NCBI GenBank assembly: GCA_003137095.1 | Contig: PLET01000125.1 | Location: 62,001-126,000, forward strand | From: Gammaproteobacteria bacterium | Lineage (GTDB): Bacteria > Pseudomonadota > Gammaproteobacteria > Steroidobacterales > Steroidobacteraceae | Direction: 5' to 3' | DNA length: 64,000 nt | Part shown: positions 18,761-27,440 of the stretch, piece by piece | Position numbering within the stretch: position 1 is the stretch's first letter | How the letters are laid out: each line of letters starts with the position of its first letter | Translations under genes and position numbers: made by a program | Notes under the pieces: model-generated | Told to the model about the DNA's origin: nothing | What the model saw: the letters and a program-made list of their open reading frames with translations, nothing else | Database searches by the model: none

Positions 18761-19609
18761 TCAATAGGGCCGATCGCCGAGGATGGTGGCCCGATGCATC
18801 ACCCGCCGCGCCGGGCGATAGTCATCGGCCGCATAGTGCTGGGTCAGCCGATTATCCCAGAAGGCCACGTCCCCGGCGCTCCATTTCCAGCGCACCACGA
18901 ACTCCGGTTTCGCCGAGTGCACATACAGGAAGTTCAGAAGCAGGCGGCTTTCCGCGGCCGACAGCTCATTGATGTGCGTGGTGAATCCATCGTTGACGAA
19001 AATCCCCTGCCGGCCGGATTCCGGGTGGGTGCGCACCACCGGATGGGATACCGGCGGGTTCGTGCGTTTCGCCTCCTCGAGGCGTTCGCGTGCCTGCGCT
19101 GTCAGCCCGAACCGCTCGACCGGAAACGAATGGGCGATGAAATGCGTGGCGGTCAAGCCGCGCAAGAATTGCTGCATGGGCGCGGAGAGCGCCTCGTAGG
19201 CGGCGATGTTGCTCGACCATAGTGTGTCGCCGCCCTGCGCCGGCAGCACCTGGGCCGACAGCACCGCACCCATCGGCGGTGCGGTGGTGAAGGTCACGTC
19301 GGTGTGCCACAGCGCGTTGTCCTTAAGGTCGGTGACCTCGGTGTCGAGCACCATGATCTCGTGGGCCTCGGCGTGCTGTGGATAGATCGGATGAACGTGC
19401 AAGGGGCCGAACTGCGCCGCGAAATTGCGCTGCTCCGCCGGTGTGAGGCGCTGCTCCCGGAAAAACAGCACGTGATGCGCGGCGAGTGCATTTTTCATCG
19501 CGCGCAGCCGCGCATCGGAGAGCGGCTCGGCGATCTGCATGCCCTCCACCACCGCGCCGATGCTCGGCGTCAATGGGGTTATGGAAAGTTCCGAAGTATT
19601 GCTGATCAA
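18761..19609 (-). CDS. tauD: TauD-like 2-oxoglutarate-dependent dioxygenase
   Basis: A 282-aa Fe(II)/2-oxoglutarate dioxygenase very close in sequence to taurine dioxygenase, which hydroxylates the carbon beside a sulfonate so that sulfite is released. Iron ligands are in WHTDV (His, Asp) and MHRATILGD (His, with the 2-oxoglutarate Arg in the C-terminal segment). HPIYP and the Asn four residues before the HTD His correspond to taurine-binding positions in E. coli TauD. The start is a TTG at 19609 that overlaps the stop of the preceding gene (TTGA) and gives the normal family N-terminus. A sulfonate substrate is likely; taurine itself is unproven. Confidence 0.83.
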   Translation of the reverse strand: MISNTSELSITPLTPSIGAVVEGMQIAEPLSDARLRAMKNALAAHHVLFFREQRLTPAEQRNFAAQFGPLHVHPIYPQHAEAHEIMVLDTEVTDLKDNALWHTDVTFTTAPPMGAVLSAQVLPAQGGDTLWSSNIAAYEALSAPMQQFLRGLTATHFIAHSFPVERFGLTAQARERLEEAKRTNPPVSHPVVRTHPESGRQGIFVNDGFTTHINELSAAESRLLLNFLYVHSAKPEFVVRWKWSAGDVAFWDNRLTQHYAADDYRPARRVMHRATILGDRPY

Positions 19610-20463
19610 TTCGCGTGGCCGCCGCCGAACAGCTGATTGAACGCCGGATGAACGGCCGCCGCAAGTGGCCGTGCGCCCCAATAGCGCGCCGCGGCTTCGA
19701 ATTCGTTCCGCAGCCGGTCGTAATCGGCAGAATCCGGGCGCACGAAGCGCGCCAGCAGCAACTCATCCATCAGGGACCGCAGGGTGGCGTCCCGATGCGC
19801 CTGCAGGAAAGCGGCTTGCAGCGCGGCCGCGCCTGCCGAGTTCGACACCAGCGGCGGTATCGCGGTGCGGGCGGTCCTCGCCACCACCCGCGACCGCGCG
19901 CAGGACTCGGGACGGAATTTGCGCAGCAGGGCATAGGCATAGGCATCGATGGGCGCCACGTCCGCCGCACCCTCGATCACCGCGCGCAGGGCGCCGAGCG
20001 GCGTCCCGGTCGGGGCGATGATTTCCCGGTACAGGGGTTGCGCAGGGCCGGACCGCTCAGCGGCCGCGGTCATGAAATACACCAGCGCCGCTGCACACCC
20101 TGACTGGGAATCGGGCACGGTCAACGCGAGCCGTCGGCCATACGTGTCCTCGATCGAACGGAACGCGCTGTCCTCGCGCACGACCAGTTCGCTCCAGTAT
20201 TGCGGCTGGTCCGCAAAATCCGCGGGCGATGGCACCGGTGCGGCCAGCAACTGCGGCCGCGATACACTGCGCGAATAGGGCAATCCGCACATGAACACCG
20301 CACCCTTGTCGGGGCGGCGCCACAAGTCGTCGATGGCCGCGGGCGCGGCGTGCTCGACCCACTCGAGCGGAACCGCGGCAGAGCGGGCAATCGCCGCCAG
20401 CAGGTCACGCCATAAGGACGCCGCCGGCGCGCTCACCGCGTACATCCGGGCGTTGGCGATCAT
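19606..20463 (-). CDS. PhnD-like periplasmic-binding-fold protein without a signal peptide
   Basis: A 285-aa protein resembling the phosphate/phosphonate/SsuA-type substrate-binding proteins: an internal [14 protein letters not shown] segment near residue 110 and [13 protein letters not shown] near 170 are typical of PhnD-type folds. There is no export signal or lipobox at the N-terminus ([12 protein letters not shown]), and no ABC permease or ATPase gene is nearby. It overlaps the lyase gene by ATGA and the TauD-like gene by TTGA. It may be a cytoplasmic sensor or carrier for a small anion, or an enzyme built on this fold. Family assignment is moderate. Confidence 0.68.
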   Translation of the reverse strand: MIANARMYAVSAPAASLWRDLLAAIARSAAVPLEWVEHAAPAAIDDLWRRPDKGAVFMCGLPYSRSVSRPQLLAAPVPSPADFADQPQYWSELVVREDSAFRSIEDTYGRRLALTVPDSQSGCAAALVYFMTAAAERSGPAQPLYREIIAPTGTPLGALRAVIEGAADVAPIDAYAYALLRKFRPESCARSRVVARTARTAIPPLVSNSAGAAALQAAFLQAHRDATLRSLMDELLLARFVRPDSADYDRLRNEFEAAARYWGARPLAAAVHPAFNQLFGGGHAN

Positions 20464-22319
20464 TCGTTGATATGCCGGCGATTGACCGATTCGGGCTCGC
20501 GGTTGTTGTTGGGGTAGAACTCGTCCGCCGGATGGCTGCGTATGAACTCGGCCGCGATCTCATGAATGGGTTGTTTCAGAGCCGCGGCGCCATCGCCCTT
20601 GAACGGGATGACGCCGCGAAAGGCGGTCCAGACCGAGTTCGGGGAGGAACCGAAGCGGCGGCCCGGATTCTGGCCCTTGCGCAGATCCAGCCAATAGGTA
20701 CCCGTCAGCAGATCCTCGGCCAAGAGATCAACGGTGTCGTCGACGGCCTGGCGGGCACGGCGCACCTTCAGGCGGGTCTGTGTCTGCAGATCCTCCACCG
20801 TTTGGATCAATGCATTGCCCTCCGGGGGCACCGGATTGATCAGCCCCTTGATCTCCTGCATCAGCGCGGCGGAATCGATGTCGCTGCCCTGCGATACGCC
20901 GAAACGGCCGGGCTCGCCGGGCACCTCCGGCGGCGGCGATATCACGGTGAAGAAGGTGTTGGTGAAGCGCAGCATGCGCTGCGACACCGCGATGTCCATG
21001 TTGGCGAGCGCGATGGTGAAGGCCTCGATCTGGTTGGCCATGGGATACGGGTCCCAATTCGCGTTCGAGAAAATGAATCCGTGCTTGCCGTTGCTGCGCG
21101 GGCCGCCTTTGACATAGAACTGCAGCAGCTGCGGCGAAGCCAGTTCCCAGGAATCGCCGGGCGAGGCGTCGACCCGCACGGCCGGATTATGGTCGGACGA
21201 GTTCATCTGGATCAACACGTCGTCGCGCAGTGCCGCCCAGGCCTGCCACGCGGACCCCTGTCGAATCGAAGACGCACGCAGACTTTCCGGATCCTGGATG
21301 ATGCGCTGCTCGTCGAGTTCGAACAGATAACTGCCACGCAGCATGTCGAGCACCCGTGATGCATTCCAGTTGAGCCACTTGAAGGGCCGGTTTGCCTGTA
21401 CCGGCTGCGACAGCGGCGAGATGCTGCTGTTCATGCCATTGAGGTCGATGGCGTAGGTCAGATCGGCCCAGGACAGGGCCTCGCGGGCGTCGTGAACCAG
21501 CAGCGCGGCCTGCGCCGTGGCGTAGGCGTTGGTGCTCTCCAGTTCGCTGTCATCGGCACCGAAGGGTGCGAGCGGTGCCAATCCCGCCGCCTTCAGTGCC
21601 TCGTCGGCGGACATGCGCACGCCTTGATAATAGGCGGTGCCGGCTCCCACCATGGTGGCGCCCACGTTGGTGAACGGACCGAGGTCGCCTTCTCCGACCG
21701 TGCCGCGGGATTGCACCACGGGGGTGATGCGACGGTTCAGCAGGTCGAGCAGCCGCTCTGTGAGCTGCGGGCTCGCGGCCTCGAAACTCATGGTGTTGGC
21801 GCGGATCACCAGCATGGCACGGACGATCTCCTCCTCGCCGATTTCCGGTCCGAGGCCCGCCAGCGCGCCGCGCCGGAAGATGGCCAGCTGCCGGGACTCC
21901 AGCATGGACTTGTTGGCTGGAGACAGCGGGTCACCGGTGAAGATGTATTTTTCGCGCCCGGATCCGGAGCCGCGGTTGAACCAATACACCGATACACCCT
22001 CGGCGGCGGCTTCCAGCAGCAAGCCATAGGCATCGGCCGAGCGCTGCCGGGCCTCGGGGGAGAGCGCCACCTTCGCGCCGTGACGGGCCACGTCGACCAC
22101 CTGGTCGATGCTGAGATCACGGCCCGTGAGCACGATGGTCTTGTCCGCCATGCTCACGCTGATGGGCCGGTAGGGCGGATCGGCCGCGGCGTCGGCTGTG
22201 CCGGCGGGCGCGCAGGCCGCCACGCCGACCATCAGCGCAACGATCGTTCCACTGATCGCCGGTCGCGACAGCCGTCCATCGATGGTGGGCAACACTTTAG
22301 CACCCCGAGGCTGCGTCAA
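20460..22319 (-). CDS. Exported aromatic amino acid lyase superfamily protein lacking the MIO motif, copy 1
   Basis: A 619-aa homologue of histidine/phenylalanine ammonia-lyases. The family core is clear: Y112 in VYWFN, N264, QDPESLR (342-348) and SSDHNPA (374-380). The usual Ala-Ser-Gly triad that cyclises to MIO is missing: RGTVGEGDL (205-213) has Glu and one residue fewer. Relative to P. putida histidine ammonia-lyase, the substrate His of the SHAAG segment is Ala and the QDPYSLR Tyr is Glu345. The N-terminus is an export signal with a possible lipobox, VAAC at 33-36, so it may be a periplasmic lipoprotein. Ergothionase is a MIO-independent superfamily member that eliminates trimethylamine from a betaine, so a similar lyase is my best guess. 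The TTG start overlaps the receptor stop (TTGA). Confidence 0.8.
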   Translation of the reverse strand: MTQPRGAKVLPTIDGRLSRPAISGTIVALMVGVAACAPAGTADAAADPPYRPISVSMADKTIVLTGRDLSIDQVVDVARHGAKVALSPEARQRSADAYGLLLEAAAEGVSVYWFNRGSGSGREKYIFTGDPLSPANKSMLESRQLAIFRRGALAGLGPEIGEEEIVRAMLVIRANTMSFEAASPQLTERLLDLLNRRITPVVQSRGTVGEGDLGPFTNVGATMVGAGTAYYQGVRMSADEALKAAGLAPLAPFGADDSELESTNAYATAQAALLVHDAREALSWADLTYAIDLNGMNSSISPLSQPVQANRPFKWLNWNASRVLDMLRGSYLFELDEQRIIQDPESLRASSIRQGSAWQAWAALRDDVLIQMNSSDHNPAVRVDASPGDSWELASPQLLQFYVKGGPRSNGKHGFIFSNANWDPYPMANQIEAFTIALANMDIAVSQRMLRFTNTFFTVISPPPEVPGEPGRFGVSQGSDIDSAALMQEIKGLINPVPPEGNALIQTVEDLQTQTRLKVRRARQAVDDTVDLLAEDLLTGTYWLDLRKGQNPGRRFGSSPNSVWTAFRGVIPFKGDGAAALKQPIHEIAAEFIRSHPADEFYPNNNREPESVNRRHINE

Positions 22320-24895
22320 AACTTATAGGTGAACCTCAATCCGAGCGTGCGCGGGCGGCTCACCGTGCGTGCGTCGACGAATTGATTGGGGTTCTCGTAA
22401 AGATCCGCGCGCACGTCCGTGAGGTTCTCGCCGTACAGATGCACCATCCACGCATCCTTGCCGATGCCCGCGGAGGCATCGTACTGAGTCCAGCCCGGCT
22501 GGTTGTACGCATACCCCGGCTGGTCCGGGAACGCCGTGGTGGTGCTGGCGATCGAGGAGATCGAATGCGCCTGATGCACGCCGCCCACCTGCCAGAACGC
22601 GTTGTAGCTCGCGATCGGCATCTCGTAGCGGATGCGAAGGTTCGCCTGCAGCGCCGGCGACAGGGCGAGCGGCACGCCCGGATCGCCGAATGCCCGCACC
22701 GAGGTGATCGGATTGCCGTTGACATCGTTCAGGTAGGCGACGTTGACTTGGTCGCTGCTGTTCCATGCCGCGGAAGCGTTCACCGACAGGCCGCGCACCG
22801 GGCGTGCGATGGCCTCCATTTCCACGCCGCGCACGCGGTAATTCGGCCCGTTGGCCACGAAGCTCAAGTTGCCAAAATCGGCCGGCAGGAACAGTTCCAC
22901 CTGGATGTTCTTCCAATCCTCCTGATAAACGGCGCCGTTGAATTCGAAACGATGATCCGCCCATTGGGTTTTGAAGCCGATCTCGTTGTTGACCAGCGTA
23001 TCCGGGGTGAAGGAGGGCGGCGTCTTGAAAGTATATGTCGCGGTTGTGAACTGCGTGGAGCCGCGGTTGAAGCCGCCGGGCCTGAAGCCCTGCGACCAGG
23101 TGTAATACAAGAGCACGTCGTCGGTGACCTTCCAGCTCAAATTCGCGCGGCTGCGGAATCCCGAATACGTCCTGTTGAAATTGTTGGCGGTCTCGTTGTT
23201 CGAATCGATGCCCTGGGAATTGCCATTGATCTGGTTGCCCGTGCAGGGAGGCGGTCCGTCCTCGAAGCAGCCGAAGCTGCTGGCCGAAAACCCGACCTCC
23301 GTGGTGTTGATGCGGTAGTAGCGCGTGCCCACGGTGACGGTGAGCTTCTTCGGAATGATGTCGAAGTCCGCCGAGCCGAACAGCGCCGTCTGCCGGTAGC
23401 CGCGCGTGATGTCGTCGAAGTAGGATTCATTGTCCGGACGGATGTTCGGGTTGTTCACCTGCGCGCCTGCGGGCGGGCCCACATCCGTGAGGCAGTTGAC
23501 GTCGTTGGTGGCCGTGCAGGCCGGCACCGACTTGTAGAACCAGTCGATGTTCTCGTGGATGACGTACTCCTCCCAGAACGCGCCGAAGATCCCGCGCAGA
23601 CGCCAATTATCCGGCGTGCTTAAGCGAAGCTCCTGGCTGTCGTGGGTGTTCTTCTCGGTGTCGTGCCAGAAGGCCGCCGGCGAATAGCAGGCGTTTTGCG
23701 CCGGCGTCGCGCCGGTGATGCATTGATAGTAGGCGGCATTGAAGCCGCGCGAATACGCGGTGTAATCGCCCTGCTGCTCGACGTTGCGCACCAGGTAGCC
23801 GCCCGTATAGACCAGCTTCAGATCGCCGAGATGGCCGTTGACCGTCAGCGCCGTGTTCTCGAAGCTGTCGTAGTCATAGGCGGGCTCGAACAGCTGTACG
23901 GACAGGTCCGGCAGCGGCTGCTGCAGCGCGGGATCGACGCTGGAGCTGTGCGGCATTTCGTAGAACACGCCGTCCTGATGCATGGATTGATAGGACTGCG
24001 TCAGCAACGCATCCCAATCGTTGTTGATCTTGTATGCAACCGACAGCCGGATACCTTGGTATTTAACCGTGTTGATATCGTCGGCCGCCAGCAAGTCGTT
24101 GCTGATGGTGTTCACGGAGCCGGCGCCGTCGGGCACCACCCCGTTGTAACCGTAGGTCGGGCCCGCGATGCTATAGTCGCTCGCCTGCCGCGTGAAGGTC
24201 GAGGGGATGTTGTTGATGTAGCCGCCGCGCGAGTCGCTGTAGACCACGGCGCGAAGCGCCAGGGTGTCTTCGACCAGCGGCAGGTTGATCATCGCCTGCA
24301 CGTTGGCGCTCGGATCGCCGTGCGCCGTGACCTCGTAGGCGGCGCTGACATTGCCCTCGGTGACGTCGATTTTAGGCTTGTTCGTGATGTAGCGCAGCAC
24401 GCCGGATTCCGCGCCGGCTCCGAACAGCGTGCCTTGCGGGCCCTCGAGCACCTCGATGCGTTCGAGGTCGGCGGCGTACACGTCCAGGTTGCGTCCGGGC
24501 AGGGCGCCCGATTGTTCGTCCAGATAAATCGCGACGCTCGAGAAGCTGCCGACGCCGCCCGACCCCTGCGTACCCGCCAGCGTCGTCGACAGGCCGCGCA
24601 TGAAGATCGCACTCTGGCCCGGTCCGCTGCTCGCGGCGGTGACGTTCGGCAGATATTTCACGAAATCGTCGAAAGTCTGCACGTTCAGCTGGGTCAGGGT
24701 TTCCGCGGTCAACGCCTGGATGGAAATCGGCACGTCCTGCAGGTTTTCCGCGCGGCGCTGCGCGGTCACCGTGATCTCGGCGATTTGATCGGTTGACGCT
24801 TCGGTGTCCGCGGCGCCGGCCGCGAACGACGAACCGGGAGCAGCTCCGCTCAGAATCGCAGCGATCGCACACGACAATTTTTGATCAGGTTTCAC
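22316..24895 (-). CDS. TonB-dependent outer-membrane receptor, copy 1
   Basis: An 859-aa receptor with a signal peptide (residues 1-25), a TonB-box-like EITVTAQRR, a plug domain (about 45-190, with the RIEVLEGPQGTLFGAGA segment) and a beta-barrel ending in the C-terminal aromatic RFTYKF. It would import a substrate into the periplasm using TonB energy. Its GTG start at 24895 follows an AAGGGG ribosome site, and its stop overlaps the lyase start, so receptor and lyase are translationally linked. The closest relative in the window is the receptor at 27441-30026, which is beside the second lyase. Barrel loops contain several Cys pairs that may form disulfides. Substrate unknown. Confidence 0.92.
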   Translation of the reverse strand: MKPDQKLSCAIAAILSGAAPGSSFAAGAADTEASTDQIAEITVTAQRRAENLQDVPISIQALTAETLTQLNVQTFDDFVKYLPNVTAASSGPGQSAIFMRGLSTTLAGTQGSGGVGSFSSVAIYLDEQSGALPGRNLDVYAADLERIEVLEGPQGTLFGAGAESGVLRYITNKPKIDVTEGNVSAAYEVTAHGDPSANVQAMINLPLVEDTLALRAVVYSDSRGGYINNIPSTFTRQASDYSIAGPTYGYNGVVPDGAGSVNTISNDLLAADDINTVKYQGIRLSVAYKINNDWDALLTQSYQSMHQDGVFYEMPHSSSVDPALQQPLPDLSVQLFEPAYDYDSFENTALTVNGHLGDLKLVYTGGYLVRNVEQQGDYTAYSRGFNAAYYQCITGATPAQNACYSPAAFWHDTEKNTHDSQELRLSTPDNWRLRGIFGAFWEEYVIHENIDWFYKSVPACTATNDVNCLTDVGPPAGAQVNNPNIRPDNESYFDDITRGYRQTALFGSADFDIIPKKLTVTVGTRYYRINTTEVGFSASSFGCFEDGPPPCTGNQINGNSQGIDSNNETANNFNRTYSGFRSRANLSWKVTDDVLLYYTWSQGFRPGGFNRGSTQFTTATYTFKTPPSFTPDTLVNNEIGFKTQWADHRFEFNGAVYQEDWKNIQVELFLPADFGNLSFVANGPNYRVRGVEMEAIARPVRGLSVNASAAWNSSDQVNVAYLNDVNGNPITSVRAFGDPGVPLALSPALQANLRIRYEMPIASYNAFWQVGGVHQAHSISSIASTTTAFPDQPGYAYNQPGWTQYDASAGIGKDAWMVHLYGENLTDVRADLYENPNQFVDARTVSRPRTLGLRFTYKF

Positions 24896-24932
24896 GCGCG
24901 CACCCCTTCTGTGTTGTTTGCCAATTCCCGAT

Positions 24933-24962
24933 CCACCGACACGCCCGCCACCGACACGCCCG
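24933..24962. repeat. Tandem 15-bp repeat, two units
   Basis: CCACCGACACGCCCG occurs twice head to tail without a gap, 38 bp upstream of the receptor start. It may be a slippage product or a protein-binding element near the receptor promoter. Confidence 0.6.
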
Positions 24963-25003
24963 CCGCAAATGCGCCGGCAACGATATCACTTGCAACACCG
25001 AAA

Positions 25004-25018
25004 AAGCACTCAGTGCTT
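25004..25018. promoter_or_regulatory. Perfect inverted repeat AAGCACT-C-AGTGCTT
   Basis: A perfect 7+7 inverted repeat with a one-base centre, 109 bp from the receptor start and 199 bp from the lyase start, is a good candidate operator for the divergent pair. Function is inferred from place and symmetry only. Confidence 0.45.
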
Positions 25019-25100
25019 GCCTGGGGTTCTCGTGATGAGGCGCTATCTTGCGCACGGCAGACCGGTGCCGGAAAACAGGTCTGCGAGCATGGCCGTGCGC

Positions 25101-25130
25101 TTGCATGTTGGTAAAGATACTTGCATGCTG
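25101..25130 (+). promoter_or_regulatory. Two direct repeats TTGCATGYTG, 20-bp period
   Basis: TTGCATGTTG (25101-25110) and TTGCATGCTG (25121-25130) are two helical turns apart, as expected for two monomers of an AraC-type activator on one DNA face. The second repeat overlaps a possible -35 box of the lyase gene. Confidence 0.4.
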
Positions 25131-25216
25131 ATTAATGATACCGTGAATACGCAGCATCGCAAATGCGACCGACGGCGGTCTCAATGCCGGTCACGCTCAA
25201 ACCCGAGGGCAACATC

Positions 25217-27043
25217 ATGAGTGAGGCGATCCGTAGCGAGGCAATGATGCGCAGGCCGTGGGCAAGGTTCATCGGCTGGATAATCGGCTGCTGGCTGGCG
25301 TCAGGCACCGCGGCGCTCGCGGCGGGCGATTATCAGCCCATCCTACCCTCCCTGTCGGATAAGACGATCACGCTGACCGGCCGCGATCTGACCATCGAAC
25401 AGCTGGTCGATGTGGCGCGCTTCGGGGCGAAGGTGCAGCTGAGTCCCGAAGCCAGGCAACGCCAGGCCGACAATCATGGGCTGCTGCTCGAGGCCGCCGC
25501 CGAGGGGATCGCTGTGTATTGGTTCAACCGCGGGGCCGGCGATCAGCGTGAGACCGTCATGTTTTCCGGCGATCCCCTGACGCCCGAAAACCGCGCGTAT
25601 CTCGAAAAGAGCCAGCTGCGGGAATTCCAGCGCGGCGCGGCCGCGGGCTTCGGACCCGAGGTCCGCGAGGAGGAGATCGTGCGCGCGATGATGGTGGTCC
25701 GGGCCAATGCGATGACCCACAACGCCCCGAGCCCGCAACTGTCGCAAATGCTGCTCGACCTGTTGAACCATCGCGTCACGCCGGTGGTGCAGTCGCGGGG
25801 CACGCTCGGCGAGGGTGATTTGGCGCAGTTGAGCAACGTCGCGGCAACCATGGTCGGTTCCGGAGACGCCTATTACCAGGGCGCGCGCATGCCGGCGGCG
25901 GCGGCGCTGGCGAAAGCGGGCCTGAGTCCGATCAAGCCGTTCGCCGCCGACACCAACGCGCTCACCAGCAGCGATGCCTACGCCACCGGCATCGCGGCGC
26001 TGGTCGTCAATGATGCACGGCGCGCCCTCGAATGGGCCGATCTGATCTATGCGATGGATCTCGACGGCATGAATTCCAGCATCACGCCGCTGAGTGCGGT
26101 GGTGCAGCGGGATCGGCAGTTCAGATGGCTGAATTGGGACGCGGCCCGTGTGCTCGACATGCTGAAGGGCAGCTACCTGTTCGCCGACGATCCGAAGCGC
26201 ATCATCCAGGATCCGGAGAGCCTGCGGGCATCCTCGATCCGCCAGGCCTCGGCCTGGGAGGATTGGGGCGCGCTGCGCGATGCGGTGGTTCTACAGATCA
26301 ATTCCTCGGATCACAATCCGGCGGTGCGCACCGATCTGTCGCCCGAGGATTCGTGGGAACTCGCCACCCCGCAAATGATGAAGTTCTACGTCAAGGGCGG
26401 CCTGAACAGCCACGGCAAGCACGGCTACATCGTCTCGAATGCCAACTGGGATCCGTATCCAATGGCCAACAAGCTGGAGTCGTTCGTCATTGCACTCGCC
26501 AACATGGACATTGCCGTGTCGCTGCGCATCGATCGCTTCAGCAATCCGTTCTTCACCCAGATCACGCCGGCACAGGTGCTGCATGCGCCGCCCGGCAGCG
26601 GTCCGGGTTTCTTTCGCCTCGGCGGGGGCGGCTTCACCCCGGTGGATTTGGAACAGGAAATCCAGAGCCTCACCAATCCCATCGCACCTTCCGGCCAGGC
26701 CATCGTGGGCACGGTGGAGGATTTGCAGGCGCAAACCCGCATCAAGGCCTATCGCGCACGCCAGGCGGTGGACACCACGTTCGATCTGTTGGCGCACGAT
26801 ATCGTGACCGCGGCCTTCTGGCTGGATGTGCGCAAGGCGCAGGACCCGGCACGGCAATTCGGTCCCGCTCCGACCGCGGCCTGGTCGGCGTTCCGCCAGA
26901 TCGTGCCATTGATGCCCGCCGCGGACGACACCTCGGTGCGTTCGCGGCCGATGATGGCAGCGGCCTTCCTGCGCGGCACTGCAGCGAGCCAGTTCTACGG
27001 CAGCTCCCCACCCATGCCCGCCGCGTCGGAAAATCGCGAATGA
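25217..27043 (+). CDS. Exported aromatic amino acid lyase superfamily protein lacking the MIO motif, copy 2
   Basis: A 608-aa paralogue of the lyase at 20460-22319, with long shared blocks over the whole length. It has a Sec signal peptide (cleavage likely after ALA at about residue 36) and no lipobox, so it is probably soluble in the periplasm. The MIO triad is again absent: RGTLGEGDL at 194-202. Y101, QDPESLR (331-337) and SSDHNPA (363-369) are kept, but the position of N264 in copy 1 is Asp253 here, a hint of different substrate binding. The ATG at 25217 has a GAGGG ribosome site seven bases upstream. A methylated-amine lyase role is inferred as for copy 1. Confidence 0.8.
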   Translation: MSEAIRSEAMMRRPWARFIGWIIGCWLASGTAALAAGDYQPILPSLSDKTITLTGRDLTIEQLVDVARFGAKVQLSPEARQRQADNHGLLLEAAAEGIAVYWFNRGAGDQRETVMFSGDPLTPENRAYLEKSQLREFQRGAAAGFGPEVREEEIVRAMMVVRANAMTHNAPSPQLSQMLLDLLNHRVTPVVQSRGTLGEGDLAQLSNVAATMVGSGDAYYQGARMPAAAALAKAGLSPIKPFAADTNALTSSDAYATGIAALVVNDARRALEWADLIYAMDLDGMNSSITPLSAVVQRDRQFRWLNWDAARVLDMLKGSYLFADDPKRIIQDPESLRASSIRQASAWEDWGALRDAVVLQINSSDHNPAVRTDLSPEDSWELATPQMMKFYVKGGLNSHGKHGYIVSNANWDPYPMANKLESFVIALANMDIAVSLRIDRFSNPFFTQITPAQVLHAPPGSGPGFFRLGGGGFTPVDLEQEIQSLTNPIAPSGQAIVGTVEDLQAQTRIKAYRARQAVDTTFDLLAHDIVTAAFWLDVRKAQDPARQFGPAPTAAWSAFRQIVPLMPAADDTSVRSRPMMAAAFLRGTAASQFYGSSPPMPAASENRE

Positions 27044-27440
27044 TTGTCGTGTTTGAGCAACGAGGCGCACGGCACGATGCCTATTTGGCATGAGCCGATG
27101 CATTTATTAGGCATCCCGGCAATCGTACTATCACCGTGATTTGGCCGCGGCGCTGCGCCGGCCGGGACCCCCGACTGCGGCCCGATACGTCCGCCGCGGC
27201 CGCTGTTGTGAAATATCCAAAAGTTCAAAAATATTTTTCAAAAATTATGGGAATTCGATCACGGGCGTGATATTCATAGCCGCAGCCGGTATTCCTCCAC
27301 AGAGAGATTTCGGCCGGAGGGATTCCAGACAATCGGTTGCACCGGCCACGGTCGGTGGCGTGAGGCGTCGCTCGCCTGGGCGCGATTTGGGTCTTGGATC
27401 ACGCGGGTCTTGCGTCTCGAATAATTTTAGGGAGAGAACA
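27044..27440. promoter_or_regulatory. 397-bp leader between lyase 2 and receptor 2
   Basis: No convincing gene. The middle (about 27205-27260) is strikingly AT-rich against the surrounding GC-rich DNA and looks like a promoter or UP-element region. It holds the palindrome AAAAATATTTTT (27227-27238) and, 20 bp downstream, ATCACG-GG-CGTGAT (27258-27271). About 170 bases of untranslated leader would separate these from the TTG start at 27441. Confidence 0.45.
27227..27271. promoter_or_regulatory. AT palindrome and ATCACG-GG-CGTGAT operator-like repeat
   Basis: The 12-bp palindrome AAAAATATTTTT at 27227-27238 lies in the AT-rich promoter-like zone, and a perfect 6+6 inverted repeat with a 2-base centre lies at 27258-27271. 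Their spacing suggests a promoter followed by an operator for the second receptor. Confidence 0.4.

Larger units (their letters stand above)
24896..25216. promoter_or_regulatory. 321-bp divergent control region between receptor 1 and lyase 2
   Basis: No gene is evident. It contains a tandem 15-bp repeat (24933-24962), the inverted repeat AAGCACT-C-AGTGCTT (25004-25018), two TTGCATGYTG direct repeats spaced exactly 20 bp (25101-25110 and 25121-25130), and a related inverted copy CAGCATCGCAA (25152-25162). A possible promoter for the lyase is TTGCAT (25121-25126), 17 bases, TGAATA (25144-25149). The two divergent cassettes are probably co-regulated from here; the regulator may be the GlxA-type protein at 30019-31110. 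Binding is inference. Confidence 0.5.

Noticed and set aside
20460-22319. Ordinary histidine ammonia-lyase (HutH)
   Set aside because: The MIO triad and the substrate His are missing, the protein is exported, and no hutU, hutI or hutG gene is nearby.
24933-24962. Start of a CRISPR array
   Set aside because: Only two directly abutting 15-bp units, with no spacers and no cas genes.
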